The notes under the pieces: model-generated
The model's database searches: none
What the model was told of the DNA's origin: nothing
Seen by the model: only the letters and a program-made list of their open reading frames with translations
Source: Adiantum capillus-veneris
Lineage: Eukaryota; Streptophyta; Polypodiopsida; Polypodiales; Pteridaceae
DNA: 64,000 nucleotides
NCBI GenBank assembly: GCA_014529385.2
Contig: CM043954.1
Location: 2,524,501-2,588,500 of the forward strand
Reading direction: 5' to 3'
Translations under genes and position numbers: made by a program
Shown: positions 44,565-58,410 of the stretch, piece by piece
How the letters are laid out: the number at the start of each line of letters is the position of its first letter
Position numbering within the stretch: position 1 is the stretch's first letter

Positions 44565-47562
44565 AGAGAAAAGTAAAGGGAGAAATTAGTAAATCAAACT
44601 AAAAAGCTTTGAGATAATTTTCAAAGGAAAAACACATCTTAAGGAACCCGTGATAATTATCTTAACCACAAAAAATTAGTTTATCTAATTATCTTAGTAG
44701 AAAAACACTATTTTTAAGAGAAAATTAAAAGGTAAAAATAGAAAATTAAACTAAAAATATTTGAAATAATTTTCAAAGGTAAAATACATCTTAGGGAACT
44801 TGTGATAATTATCTTAACCATAGATAATTAGTTTAACTAATTATCTTTATAGAAAAACATTATTTTAAAGAAAAAATTAAAGGGAGAAAATAGCAAATTA
44901 GACTAAAAGGCTTTGTGATAAGTTTCAGAGGTAAAACACATTTGGAAAAACCCGTGATAATTTTCATAACCACAAATAATTAGTTTAGCTAATTATCTTA
45001 GTTGAAAAACTTTGTTTTTAAGGAAAAATTAAATGGGAGAAATAGCAAATTAGACTAAAAAGCTTTGAGATAATTTTTCGAGGTAAAATACATCTTAAGA
45101 AATCGGTGATAATTATCTTAACCATAGATAATTTAGTTAGGCTAATTATCTTAGTAGAAAAATATTGTTTTTAAGAGAAAAGTAAATTATGTCAAGGTTA
45201 TAAACTTAGTATAGATATTTAGTTTAGTCAAATTATACTAATTCTAGCTGAAACTAAAGGGAGAAATTAGTAAATCATGTTATATGATTACATGTCATTT
45301 ATGAAAGTTAGATTACATGATAAAGAGGCCGTGATAATTATGTCCTGGCTAAAAAATTAGTATAGATATTTATCTAAGTCAAATTATACTAATTTTAGCT
45401 AAAAATTAAAGATGGAAAATAGATAATTAAGTTCAAAAATTAAAGGATAATTACTTGAGGTCACAAACATCCTTATCTACTTTTAATAATTATACCATAA
45501 TCAATTAGTGAGTTTAGAAAATTATAATTGACCAAAAGACCTTTTTTTAGCAAAAGATTAATTGAAATCAATCGACTTTGAGGTCAAAAGTTTTTAGGAA
45601 AATTATAGTAAGTGTAAACCTATGATATAAAGTTGAGGAAATGAAATCTTTAAGAGAGTATATAAGAAATAATATTGAGCTCAAAATAAGCAGATTCCAA
45701 GCTTAAAATTCGATGGGAAAATTAGGAAAAAGATATAGAAAATTAGAAGAGCTTAGAAAACCCTTAGGAAAGCTGTGGAAAAAGTGATCATGCATATATA
45801 GGCAAATAAGAAATTACTAGGTCAAGAATTTACCAATTAAAACTATAAATTTAACTTAGATATGGATAAAATTGGATACAAAGATTAAGTTTAGCTTTCG
45901 GATAATTCACCTAATTATTAAACGTCCTTTTTATAAGCAATAAAAAGTTATGGCACCTAAAAGGACCCGAGCCACAATCCTACATATGATGATGAGGGAA
46001 GAGCTCTAAAAAGAACTAGAGCGTCACATGACGATGAAGTTGGGCCTAGTAGTAGGCCTATGGAGGAGAGTCTTCAGGCGCCAGCGCAGCACCAGATGAC
46101 CGATCAGTCCCATGTGGGTTTCCCATTATTCAATTAAGTTTTTAAATAGTTTAAGTTCTTTTATAAGTTAATATTGCATACGTAAAGAGTGAGTAAGAAT
46201 CAAAAAAGAAATAATTGACCAAAAACGGAAGGCAACTTCCAACATGCATTTGTTTATAATGTAGAAAAGAATTGTTTGGGTTAAAATTGGTTGAATTAAA
46301 AAAGATATGATTGATCATCCTTAAGACAGCTTGTCTCAAAACACCTTCGACTCCTTGGTATAAATTGATGATAATGATGGCTTTCCAGCCACGAATAAAT
46401 CAGTTACCCCCATGAACGATGAGTTTCTACTCCGTGTCATGTCTTGGTGTTTCTACATAAGTTAGGATACCATTTTTATCCTAGGGGAGCTGCCTGGTTG
46501 TATGGGCAACTGGTTTGGTGTATGGGCACCGGAACCTTAGGTGGGTGACCTCTGGTAATTATCTTTTAATTTTTCAGCTCAATTATCTAATTTTCATCTT
46601 TAATTTTCAGCTAAAATTAGTACAATTTGATTTAAATAAATATCTATACTAATTCTCTAACCTTGACATAATTTCCATGGCCTCTTTATCATGTAATTTA
46701 ACTCTGATAAATAGCATGTAATCATATAACATGATTTACTATTTTTTTCCTTTAGTTTTCAGCTAGAATTAGTATAATTTGACTAAACTAAATATCTATA
46801 TTAAGTTTCTAACCTTGACATAATTATCACAGCTCTTTTATGATGGTATATAGCTCTGAAAAATAGCATGTAATCATTTAACATGATTTATTAATTTTCC
46901 TCTTTACTTTTTATTTAAAATTAGTATAATTTGACTTATATAAATATCTATACTAATTTTCTAACATTGACATAATTTTAACAGCCTCTTTATCATGTAA
47001 TCTACCTTTGATAAATATCATGTAATCATTTAACATGATTTACTAATTTTTTCCTTTACTTTTTATCTAAAGTTAGTATAATTTGACTCAACTAAATATC
47101 TATACTAATTTTCTAACCTTGACATAATTATCACTGCCTTTTTATCATGTATTCTTACTCTAATAAATAGCATGTAATCATATAACATGATTTATTAATT
47201 TACCCTTTTAATTTTCTCTTAAAAACAGTGTTTTTCTACTAAGATAATTAGCCAAACTAATTATCTCTGGTGAAACTAATTATCATGAGTTTTTTAAGAT
47301 GTTTTTTGACTTTGAAAATCATTTCAAAGATTTTTAGTTTAATTTACTATTTTTCTTGTTTAATTTTCTCTTAAAAACAGTGATAATAATTAGCTAAACT
47401 AATCATCTGTGGTTAAGATAATTATCATGGGTTTCCTCATATGTGTTTTACCTCTGAAAATTATCACAAAATTTTTTAGTTTAATTTGCTATTTTTTCCC
47501 TTTAATTTTCTCTTAAACACAGTTTTTCTACAAAGATAATTAGCTAAACTAATTATCTCTTT
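44565..47562. mobile_element. foldback-like structure with subrepeat arms
   Basis: The left arm (44565-45420) holds about four 152-bp units of type A (GTGATAATTATCTTAACCAnAGATAATTAGTTTAnCTAATTATCTT, with TGATAATT at 44651, 44803, 44955 and 45107), then two units of type B (AGTATAGATATTTAnnTnAGTCAAATTATACTAATT). The right arm (46545-47562) holds, in reverse complement, about four or five B units and then about three A units. The order A-B-centre-B'-A' is mirror-symmetric. The centre (45420-46545) is about 1.1 kb. Such arms made of tandem subrepeats are typical of foldback elements and of some long-TIR Mutator-like elements. The outer left boundary is obscured by the TTAA element and the MITE. 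Confidence 0.7.
45950..46137 (+). pseudogene. GC-richer coding-like fragment in the foldback centre
   Basis: ATG at 45950 reads MAPKRTRATI. After a two-base frame change at about 45987 the reading continues DDEGRALKRTRASHDDEVGP, then SSRPMEESLQAPAQHQMTDQ, to TAA at 46135. The KRTRA phrase occurs twice. It stands out from the AT-rich arms and may be the remains of the element's own gene or captured host sequence. No homology recognised. Confidence 0.35.
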
Positions 47563-47601
47563 GCGACGTCACCCACAGTCAAGCTGAAAGGTCATTCTGT
47601 T

Positions 47602-47921
47602 GTGCGCGAGGTCTTGCAACTCAAAGAGAAGGATGTGAAATGGAATGTGTTCTTTCATCCTCTGTTGCAGAGGCTTCTTCCTTTCTCGCTAATAATTTGG
47701 CCCTTGCGATTGGGTGCTATATTTCCATGTGGCTCGCTCCATTTCCATGTGGCATATCCACAACTTCCCATTGCAACTGCCCCAAACCCTTATGCCCTTG
47801 TTTCTTCATTCAGTTATGGCAAGCATCTGATTGTGGAGCATTGATGCGCCCCTTAGCATGCAAACACATCTTCTGCATTCATGAACTACTTCAAAGGCTC
47901 AAGACCATCTTCGACTCTTAG
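47602..47921 (+). other. open frames of uncertain coding value
   Basis: Overlapping open frames (47602-47844, 47640-47921) in a stretch of balanced composition just outside the foldback arm. The second is Cys-rich (STTSHCNCPKPLCPCF) but shows no known spacing. Coding status not supported. Confidence 0.2.
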
Positions 47922-49019
47922 ATTTTGAAGTTTCGGATGATGAAATACACAAACGGGTGCAAGGTGCTACGGCCACGAGCCGCTCACAAAGACGAGCAAT
48001 CAACTTAACTTGAATTTCCATTTTCACTTCTAATTTTGCTTTGACCAATTGATGCAACTTTTGCAACAGTTGTATGCGCAAAACCTCAATGAATATTTTC
48101 CTTGAGGTTGGGATCTCAAATTTTTCAAAAACCATTTTTAGCCAAAGAATCAAGTAGTAGCTCCTGCTGCTAATAGTTGGATACTTTTAGCTATAAGATG
48201 GTTGGAAATGGAAAATGCCTTTCTCTAATTGGCATTGCAACCCAGCATGGTGCTTGTCATTTCTGTTTCTAAGCAGACGTCTTTGAGAAAAAAAATCTAC
48301 CCTTGTTCTAGCAAAGGTCTTTAAGAAGTTGTGCATGCCCATGTTGATAGTAAGACCCTACCTAAAATAATCACTAGCCAACAAGACAAGGATGTATTAT
48401 ATTTGAATTTGGGAAAATTTACAAAATACCTATTGGGCCAACTTGAACGACACGATTAGGCAGTGCCAATGTTGATCCAGGCGCCTTATTGATGATGCCT
48501 ATGCTTTGTGAAACATGTAGCCTTACAATAAATAAGTAACAAGCTTGTCACTAAGGGGTAAGCAAGGTGAACAGAATGCTGCTACCATTTTAACAAACTT
48601 ATAGCAATTCAACAAACATGCTACGGTATTACGAGAGTAAAAATTATGTATCTAAATTGCCCCTATCAGGCAGCCTATTGGGCCAACTTGAACGACAAGA
48701 ATTTCATTAGGTCTACCTGGATGTGAAGGCACAATGAGAGGTGGGTGTGTTGGCCTTTCATTCAGCCTTTTATTCGATGCCTTGCAATATAGATATAGAA
48801 ATTTAAAATGCACTGCTAATAAGATGTCAATCATTGTAGATTCTTATCCTTCAAGGGGAATAGAACACTGTATGATAATTTGCTTCACCTCATCTTCAAG
48901 AAGCGAAGATCGATAGACTACATGGGCCAGTTCAAGGTGTGCTGAAAAAACAAAATCCCGTCTATGAGGCTCTCAAACTTTGAACCATGCATAAGTGGAT
49001 CTACAATGCCTCAATTCGA
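47922..49019. other. no gene seen, one dispersed 24-bp repeat
   Basis: The phrase CCTATTGGGCCAACTTGAAC occurs near 48428 and again near 48674. Otherwise unassigned. Confidence 0.4.
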
Positions 49020-50170
49020 GACGTGGAAGAGGGAGGAGGGCCCCTCATTGCAATCAACGCGCTCCAAGCTGCCAAACAAACCCCTTAGCTTGCCATTCCG
49101 TTCACTGCATCAAATCTAGCTCTCTCGGATTGTTAAGCTGCCCCAAACTTTGAGGTACCTCCATCAGCTTTGGGCATTCTGCTAATTTGAGACTCCCCAA
49201 GGCTACCAAGCATCCAAAATCCTCAAGATGACTTGCAAACATGGCCTCCCTGCCATCTTAAGCTTCTTCAAAGCGGCCAAAGATTCGGGACAGGCGGCTC
49301 AGGGAACACCAGGGCTTTTAAACTAGTGTGTGTAGTTTGCTCCAAGTTGCTGAAGCTCTGCGGCAGACTTTTCAGTTCAAGACACCTACACGAGTGTCGA
49401 GAATAAGTATGCGAGTGCACTTCGTTTTCCTAGATTCTCTAGAAGCGAGGAGCACCCATCCCAGCAGCTCTCCACTCACAATCCTTCTTGATATATGTCA
49501 TCCGAATCCCATCTTTTGTCACCTTCAGAAACCTGCAGCTTCTCAAGGTTAGGCAGATTTGAACCACATATGCTGATTACATCCTCGCAGCTTGAACCCT
49601 TAATCTTGATACTCTGCAGCATTCTGTTCACCTTAATCCCAAAAAAATCATTAGGACTGCTTAAAAAATCATCAGGAAAGATCCCTCATCACATAATGCT
49701 GAGAAATATGTACATTGCGCGCATCGTTGCATTCAAGTGCATGTCCATGTGGACACTACATCACTATCGTTAGCAAAGAACCTGCAGATGAGTTTAAATC
49801 CATCTTACTGGAGAAGGAGCGTCTCAAGATTGACCCTATGCTGCGAGAATGCTTTTTAGACTTTGGTGCATACCCTGAAGAGCGACATATGTACCAAAGT
49901 TTAGAAAGCATTCTCGAAGTATAGGGTCCAAGGCACCAATGCAACCCACCAATATGCCACAAGGACAATCTTACAATATGCCACAAGGACAATCTTACGA
50001 ACAATGGTACAAAGAAACGCACCAATGACTTTGAGAGCCAATGGAAGTTTTTTGCACTTTGATACCACCTGCCATACAAATTCCACATGGTCATAATCTG
50101 CTGAAACCACTGCAAATCATTTGAAATGACCCAAGATTCATCATTTACAAGAGATACATAGAAGCTCATA
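49020..50170 (-). pseudogene. scrambled NLR fragments (NB-ARC and LRR)
   Basis: On the minus strand, 49320-49080 reads leucine-rich repeat text (SLKLAECPKLMEVPQSLGQL). On the minus strand at 50110-49925 reads CKKLPLALKVIGAFL, the GLPLA-type motif of the NB-ARC domain. Between them, on the plus strand (about 49768-49924), reads LLEKERLKIDPMLRECFLDF then GAYPEERHM, the segment that normally follows GLPLA in plant NB-ARC proteins. The two NB-ARC pieces therefore lie in opposite orientation and meet near 49925, which indicates an inversion. Frames are broken throughout. NLR proteins are intracellular immune receptors; the CFLDFGAYPEE style is closest to the RPW8-type or CC-type NLRs I know. Confidence 0.5.
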
Positions 50171-50171
50171 T

Positions 50172-50359
50172 GAAATTGTGATACACAAAGCGTTAATTGG
50201 ACTTTTCAGTACCTTCTTTACCACCATCAGACAGGCCAGGCTTCTCCGAGCTTATCATGGTCTTGAGGTTTACCCACTCGCCATAGTAGAAGCTCTATCA
50301 TATGAGATTCTGATACACAAAGCGTTAATTGGACTTTTCAGTACCTTCTTTACCACCAC
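50172..50359. repeat. direct duplication of about 55 bp
   Basis: GATACACAAAGCGTTAATTG followed by GACTTTTCAGTACCTTCTTT occurs at about 50178 and again at about 50311, 133 bp apart. The copies are almost identical. Likely part of the same NLR wreckage. Confidence 0.75.
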
Positions 50360-51295
50360 CAGAGGCATGCATGAATGGAGTCTTGTCCAAAAGCTCGATA
50401 GCAAAAGAGGCTCTCCACATCCGTCTCATTCAACAGATCCAATCTGTGTGAGTGGCTATGGCGAGTAATGATAAGCTCGGAGAAGCCTCCTAAGGCAGGG
50501 GCCTGTCTGATAGTTAGCATAGTCTGCACTTGGAGCACGTGTACAGGCAACAGTTGTAGCAGATGCCATGCCGCAGTTTTAGGAGTTTCCTGCTACAGCG
50601 GCTCCTAACGCCGATTCCGCTACTGGCTCCGGAGTCCGTTACCTTCAGAACTCTAGGTCATAAAATATAGACTCACCCTGAGGAATCTGGCTATGGTCAC
50701 GCGAGACTGAGAGTGTGCTTGAAAAATACCTAGGTTTAGTGTAGTCCCACTAACAATTTTTGAAATTTACCTCTAAATTTCATATTTGAAGGTGAGAAAA
50801 CCTACAACATTTTGGAAAAATTAGTGTAATTTGATGTAAAAACCTTCAAATTTTGTCAACTTACCTCTGCTGTTTCACATATGTAGGTTTGCCAAGTTTT
50901 TGGAAAAAAGTTTTTTTCGAGCACTGTGCGAGACTTAGTCATCAGCTATTTGAACTCATAACTAAGGCTAAGTCTAGACGACCCGGGTGGAAGAGTGTGT
51001 GTGCCCAGCAGGGACTAGAGCGATTGGGCAAAAAAGCGAGGTCACTTCCGGACCCACCCAATTTTGAGCAAGACACCCCCTCGAAAATGCTCGCCTATTA
51101 GGTTGCTTTCTTTCAACATGAAGTGCAGATTGTGCAACTCAGCTCTAGCTCATCAGGCTTTAGCGTAACTGAATGGCCCAAAAGAGAACCATCGTTTCAA
51201 CTGAGGAGGCTGCCTCCGTCCCTTGTGAACAAGCAGAATAGAGGCAAAAGAAAGAGGTCGTCTATGTTGTCGTCTCATTTAAACCGTGCCTAAGC
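50360..51295. other. no gene seen
   Basis: Short phrases such as AAGCTCGGAGAAGCCT (inverted relative to 50240) continue the rearranged pattern to about 50490; the rest is unassigned. Confidence 0.35.
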
Positions 51296-51469
51296 CTCGT
51301 CTTGGTGACAGGCAAAGAAGAGCAGTAAATGAACAACTATGTCTACCCTTTGTAACTATGAGTTATTTGAACTGATAACTAGGCCTCATTCTTGGTCACA
51401 CGCAAAGAAGATCATTAAATGAACAATTATGTCTACCCTTTACAACTATGCCAAAATCGGCATAGTTGT
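51296..51469. repeat. tandem duplication and 11-bp-arm hairpin
   Basis: The text CAAAGAAGA followed by TAAATGAACAA and TATGTCTACCCTTT occurs at about 51311 and 51400. It is followed by ACAACTATGCC-AAAATC-GGCATAGTTGT, a perfect hairpin at 51442-51469. Confidence 0.75.
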
Positions 51470-51538
51470 GAAGTGCAAGGCATAGTTGGGCAGTTGAATG
51501 AATAACTAAGCCTTGCGTGACCATGCAAGAGGCCAAGT

Positions 51539-52162
<624 letters not shown>

Positions 52163-52234
52163 AATGTGGATACGAATTAAACCCCAAAAACCGAGACAGT
52201 CCATGTTGGCTCACAATATAACATCATAAAAATG

Positions 52235-52430
52235 GGACAAGGTACATGATGTGTGCGCGAGTGAGATAGTTAGCCCATGCCAACACGAAACCCAGGGCGT
52301 GAGGTTGTGGGTTCAAATCCGGGTCGCAGGGGAGGTGACCGAGCCCCTGTACTCCCCTTATTTTTGTGTTGTCCGGATTTAGTTCACCTCGAGATGCCGT
52401 TCGTGAACCCTCCTCATTAAATGCATGGTG
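52235..52430 (+). mobile_element. possible tRNA-derived SINE
   Basis: GGGTTCAAATCCGGGTCGCAG near 52308 contains a perfect pol III B-box (GGTTCAAATCC) in tRNA-like context. The upstream AGTGAGATAGTTAGCCCATG could be a degenerate A-box. The unit continues with GGGGAGGTGACCGAGCCCCT and CCTTATTTTTGTG. No second copy or target duplication was found. Confidence 0.35.
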
Positions 52431-52829
52431 TTACTTAGTGCTCAAGGTCTTTATAGATTGCAAGAGCCCAAGCTTCAAGGACAACTTAGGCTGCTTACAA
52501 ACCGCCCCCGACGCCCACCCTCAGCACTAAGGGGCTCGGGGTCTTCAATGAAGACACCCTTCGTGGGATCAAGAGATGGGAATAGGGGCGTAAAATGGGA
52601 TGCCATTGCACGCGTCCATGTGTCCAAATTCGTAAAGTCGAACACATTTTGTAAACGAGGACACAGTTATTGACGTGGCATTTTTTATCCAGCTTGGCAA
52701 TCGACGTGCATGAGCTCATTGCATGAGGTTGAGGGGTTGTCATGGTTAACTAACTGCGTGACATGGGAGGCATTTGAGTTTCGGAGGGCCTGCATGCATG
52801 CATGCAAAGCTAGAGGGTAGAACAAGGGA

Positions 52830-53879
<1,050 letters not shown>

Positions 53880-56590
53880 CTGTGTCATCCAGATATTTAT
53901 AGATGATTCTCCATAATCTAATTCTCGCAAAGCCATTGGCACAAAAGGCTTGGACAAGGGTTTTAATGTCAAGGCAGGCTTGTTCTATAGAATGGTTACA
54001 TAAGATAATGGGCTTGATTTGGGATAAAATGACCTTATGAGACCAGTTTGAGGGCCTGTTTGCTGCCTCTATGGATAAATTTCAAAACATGAGCAGGGAC
54101 CACCTAACTCTTGTCAATCCTTGACATGTGGAGTTTCCCATGATGTACTTCAAGCTGCATGCTGAGGAAGGTTGTGCTAACTCTTGTACCATCTTTAAAA
54201 ATGTTGTTGTTGTCATCAATGGAGGGCGGGGGGGTAAATTGGGTTGGTAATAGTAAAATACCTGGGATGATCATTATTGACCCAAAAGATATCATCAAAG
54301 AATCTGAATGGAGTTTTGAATTGGAGAAGGTGGTTTCGATGAAGAGGATCTTTGAGGGTTGAGTGTATGTAGTTATATTCCAATGCATGGAGGTAGAGAT
54401 TACACCAAATGGGAGAGCAAGCAAGTCCCATGGGGATCCCATTAATATGTCTGTAGACTTCTCCATTACATTGTACATACATATTACTAATAAGCCAGGA
54501 GTTCAGCTCAAGGACTTGTCTCTTGTCCAAGGATAGCTGGTTTTTATAAGGTTGTTGTGACCAATTTCCACTTGTACATTGTTTGGGGAAGTTCTTAAAT
54601 GAGATAAAAGGGGCTTGTTGATCAAAGACATAGCTGATGAGTGAGTTTATGATGGAGATTATGCCAAGACTTCCCTGATGAGGAATATTCTCATAACAGT
54701 TCTTGATATCGGCTGAGAATACAGCGGTTACTTTGCTTGGTAGATTTAGAATAACTTCGTATAGAGAGTCCACAACCCACCAAGATTGGAGTCGGATATT
54801 ACAACATAATAAGGCTTTTTGGTTGAGTAAGTGTGCCCTATGTTTTAAGCAGGGGATACATGTTTTGAGGATGCAAGCTAAGAGTAAAGATACCTCTGAG
54901 AAACAGCAATTAGACCCGCAAGTGATCCACCTGAAGGCATTTTTGTGAGCTTTATAAATGGCTGTTAGGTAAGGTAGAGGGCAGAGGTTTTTGAGGTGAA
55001 GTTTAGTGAGGTAATCATTAATTGTTTTCAAAATGTTAGACTTGGGGGGAATAGTAATGGGCAAAAAGTCGAATTCAGAGAGCCTCTTTTTAGCTTCTTG
55101 AGTCATAAAGGCTGGGCATATAAAGACACGGTTATTGGCAGCCTTGTCTAAGCAGGTAATAAAATATTGCTTTTTAGAGCCTCAATATGTTGATCCATAG
55201 GGGCAATTAGCTTGGTTGAGTTTTTAAATGGAAGCATGGTTTCACAAAATGCCCAAAAGAGTTGTTTAATTCTATCCTCCTGAAGTAGGGGAGGTACGAC
55301 TAAAATGCCACTTTGTAAAATATTGGACAGACATAACCAGAGTTCGCTTATGGCAATGTGTTTGCACAAAGGCTGGGAAGGGATATGATTAAGTCCCTTC
55401 ATGAGAATGTTTCTCATACTCTGATTGTCAATCTACTTAAGATTAAAAATAGCACATGTTTAAGACTATTAAAATACCCAGGGGTAGACTTATTGCACTG
55501 ACAATTTGGAATACAGTTTTGGAAAAAACTTCCTTAGCATTGCATAATTGTAGCTTGATAGGGTCCATGAATGACAAAGCAAAACAGAGATTATCCCATA
55601 GCTCATTAGTTGGAATATCCAATCCATACAAAAAAAGGCTAAAGAAGGCATGGATAGACCTGATATCCATGAGAGCATTTCTGTAGGTAATATGTATGAA
55701 GAAGCGATTTTTGGTAGGGGCGGGTGGATTAAGACAAAACTTTCCAACTTCATCCTTGCAAACATCCTGCAATCAGATTAAAAATATAGCAGATTCTTAG
55801 CACTGGGAGCACATCCAAGAGTAATAGCAGATCGAGCACATGAAATAGTGGTGGGTGTGGGGTTAAAACATGGAGTAGTAGTAGGGGATGGACTGGGAGT
55901 CTGTGTTGCAGGTCGGCTGATAGTAGAATAGCTAGTAGAGGACTCAGAGGGTGAAAAAATTGGGGTCCAGGGAGGGGTGTTAGGCAGTTGGGTTAAAAAG
56001 CGGGGGTTCATGCCCCTCCTCTGTCTGCCTCTCCCTTGGTCCACCCTTCCTCTTTTGCCATGTCTCGAGTCAGAGTTAGATTTTCTTGTGGGCAAGACAG
56101 CCTTTTGAAGAAAGGATTCCATTTCATTGTTCTAAGCATCAAGTGGGGCCTGCTGAAATAGAGCAGCCTGTTTAATATATACTTTGAGCCTTTCCCTGTA
56201 CATATGGTGAATGAGAAGTGCTTTGATACCCTCTTGCCCTTCTGTAGCAACCCATTTTAGGAACTTCAGGGTGGACTTCTTCAAAGAGTCGGCAGGAAAA
56301 AAGGAAGCAACCTTGAACATGATTAGCCATAGAGCATGATCAAACCATAGGACGTTACCGTCTCTGCAATGATCCCCTTCTCCATTGAAGTCACAGCCAC
56401 ATTTGATGAAGGGGTGATGAATGTTCCATAGCTGTGTAGTATAGCTAGGATCTCTGCCAGTTAGAGAGATAACACCTTTCACTCCCAAGACACATCCAAG
56501 GTTGGTGGAGCACCTTTGTGTCTCAAAGTATGCCATAGTAAAAGGGCATCCAATGAGATAGGGCTCGATGATGTTTGAGGAGTTGGTCAA
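53880..56590 (-). pseudogene. Penelope-like reverse transcriptase element, degenerate
   Basis: On the minus strand the best open part is 54216-55106 (296 codons) with RT motifs in order: LPYLTAIYKAHKNAFRWI (fingers, residues 44-61), FSADIKNCYENIP with catalytic Asp133, GIPMGLACSPIWCNLYL (motif B, residues 223-239) and FRFFDDIFWV with catalytic Asp271-Asp272. Upstream, 55148-55417 has MKGLNHIPSQP, like the GLNF-P phrase before the fingers in Penelope-like RTs. Further N-terminal frames at 55443-55772 and 56132-56590 show no domain I can name. After motif C a frameshift leads to text ending RIDKS near 54104. No GIY-YIG endonuclease or LTR-like direct repeats were found. Several stops and shifts make it non-functional. 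The class assignment is from motif style only. Confidence 0.6.
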
Positions 56591-56779
56591 GAGAATTTGT
56601 TGTAAGCCAATTTTTGTTGCCTCTTTATCTCTCTCATTGAGAAGGGTGAGTAAAAATTTCTCATTGATTGGGGCAAGTAGGGCCTATTTGCCAAAGCCCC
56701 AAACCTTCTGATGTGTGTCATGCAACATGGGTTCTAGCCGACGGTGAGGGATAAACGGGTCAGTATATGCTTCCATAGG

Positions 56780-56914
<135 letters not shown>

Positions 56915-57599
56915 TGTGTATGTGGCTGAGACAGAGATAGTGAGATAATATGTGTATCTGTAGCTGCCTCCCATCAATGTTGAACTTGATTTGCCATTGA
57001 ATGGATATTTAGAATGTATGCATAGATCGTTTCATTTCGAAGAATGCCATTGTATTGCATTTGCTCATAAAGTATGGAGCCAGCTAATTGTTGTTGTGAG
57101 CATATCTTGCAATCAAAGCCTTTCAATAGAGACAATGCTTTGAGAAGAAAGTTTTAGTGCATTTTTCACCAAACAATGATCACCACAATTGTACATATGG
57201 CGCCAATAGCACCACCTGGCACAAGATGATGCTCCAACAGCTTGTCCAAAAATTTGATCATGCAATTTCTTCACATGGTAGTTGTTGTGCGTGCTTTGTA
57301 GGATTTTTGAATGCACACATGAGTGATCTCATCTGAGCACCCTAGGAGACAAAATCACAAGAAATAGAGATTCTCTAAGGCACAATGCATCTGGAGAGCA
57401 TCACCACAATTCCATACATGTCTATGATAACATCACCAAGAAAAATCTAATGCTCCAACAACCCTTGCCTCAAAATCTAGTCATGTATATTCAATCTATT
57501 GTTGATCGCCCCAATCATAGCTCAAGCTTCCAAGATGCACACATAGGTCAAGTCATTTGGAAGGATGACCTAAAGATAGCCCCAATCCCGGTGGTACCC
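56915..57599. other. no gene seen
   Basis: Unassigned spacer. Phrases such as CACCACAATTGTACAT and CACCACAATTCCATACAT recur, and ATGCTCCAACA occurs twice, hinting at an old duplication and possibly at more decayed PPR sequence. Confidence 0.3.
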
Positions 57600-58330
57600 T
57601 CATGAAAGAATGAGAGGTCTTGATGGGTTTCTTGTCGCCGATGTCATCACTTGGAACATATTGATTCCAGTGTATGTCCAACATTGCTATGGCAATCAAG
57701 TTGTGGTTTGTCTTTACATGTGCAAAGGGAAGGCCTCTCGTTATGCAATCACCTACGCTTGCACTTTAATGGTTTGTAGCCTTAAGTATGACCTGAAAAA
57801 CAGCCCGAGTCTTGCCCAAGAAGGTCTCACAAAGCTGATACAATTCAGCCCTGACCCTTCCAAAAAACATCCTCATACATTGTGTATGTCAAATGTGATA
57901 CCTCATGGAAGCATGAGAAGTCTTGATGCTTCCCGCTTGTTTCTCTTTTTGGATCGGGTGAGTGTGTATGCTTAATGCGGTACCCTCACGAAAGCGTGAG
58001 AAGCCCTGATGGGCTTCCTATCATGAATGTCATCACTTGAAACGCGTTGATTCTAGTGTATGCCCAACATTGTTGTGGCAATGAAATTGTGGATTGTCCT
58101 TAAGGGCTTGTGCTCTTACACAAGATGCAAACTTGGGTGAGGGAATTCATGATGAGATGCTAGTCAAGGGTTGATGCATGATATGCCCGACATGATTGTG
58201 GCAAGGAAACTCTGGGCTTTGTTTGAGTATAATGGAAAGGAATCATGTTTGTCTCTCTTTTTTTATTGGGTCAGTGTGTATGCTAAATGTGGTACCCTCA
58301 GGCACGGTAGTGGAGTTTCTTGCTCCTCCT
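57600..58330 (+). pseudogene. pentatricopeptide repeat (PPR) pseudogene
   Basis: The open frame 57610-57975 reads DVITWNILIPVYVQHCYGNQ then ASRYAITYACTLMVCSL, matching the PPR pattern DVVTWNALI..Y.Q.G.G.EAL...M...G..P...T....L.AC. It continues VIPHGSMRSLDASRLFLFLD and VSVYA, then past a stop CGTLTKA, the usual YAKCG..xxA phrase. Degenerate copies of the same unit follow at about 57990-58090 and 58190-58310 with shifted frames. PPR proteins bind organellar RNA, and the PLS type directs C-to-U editing. This copy is broken and lacks a visible E or DYW domain. Confidence 0.55.
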
Positions 58331-58410
58331 ACACGATTTGCATGACTTAAAAGAAGGATTAATCAGAGTATTTGGAAAATCAAAATCAATACTAAATACC
58401 TTAAGATTCT

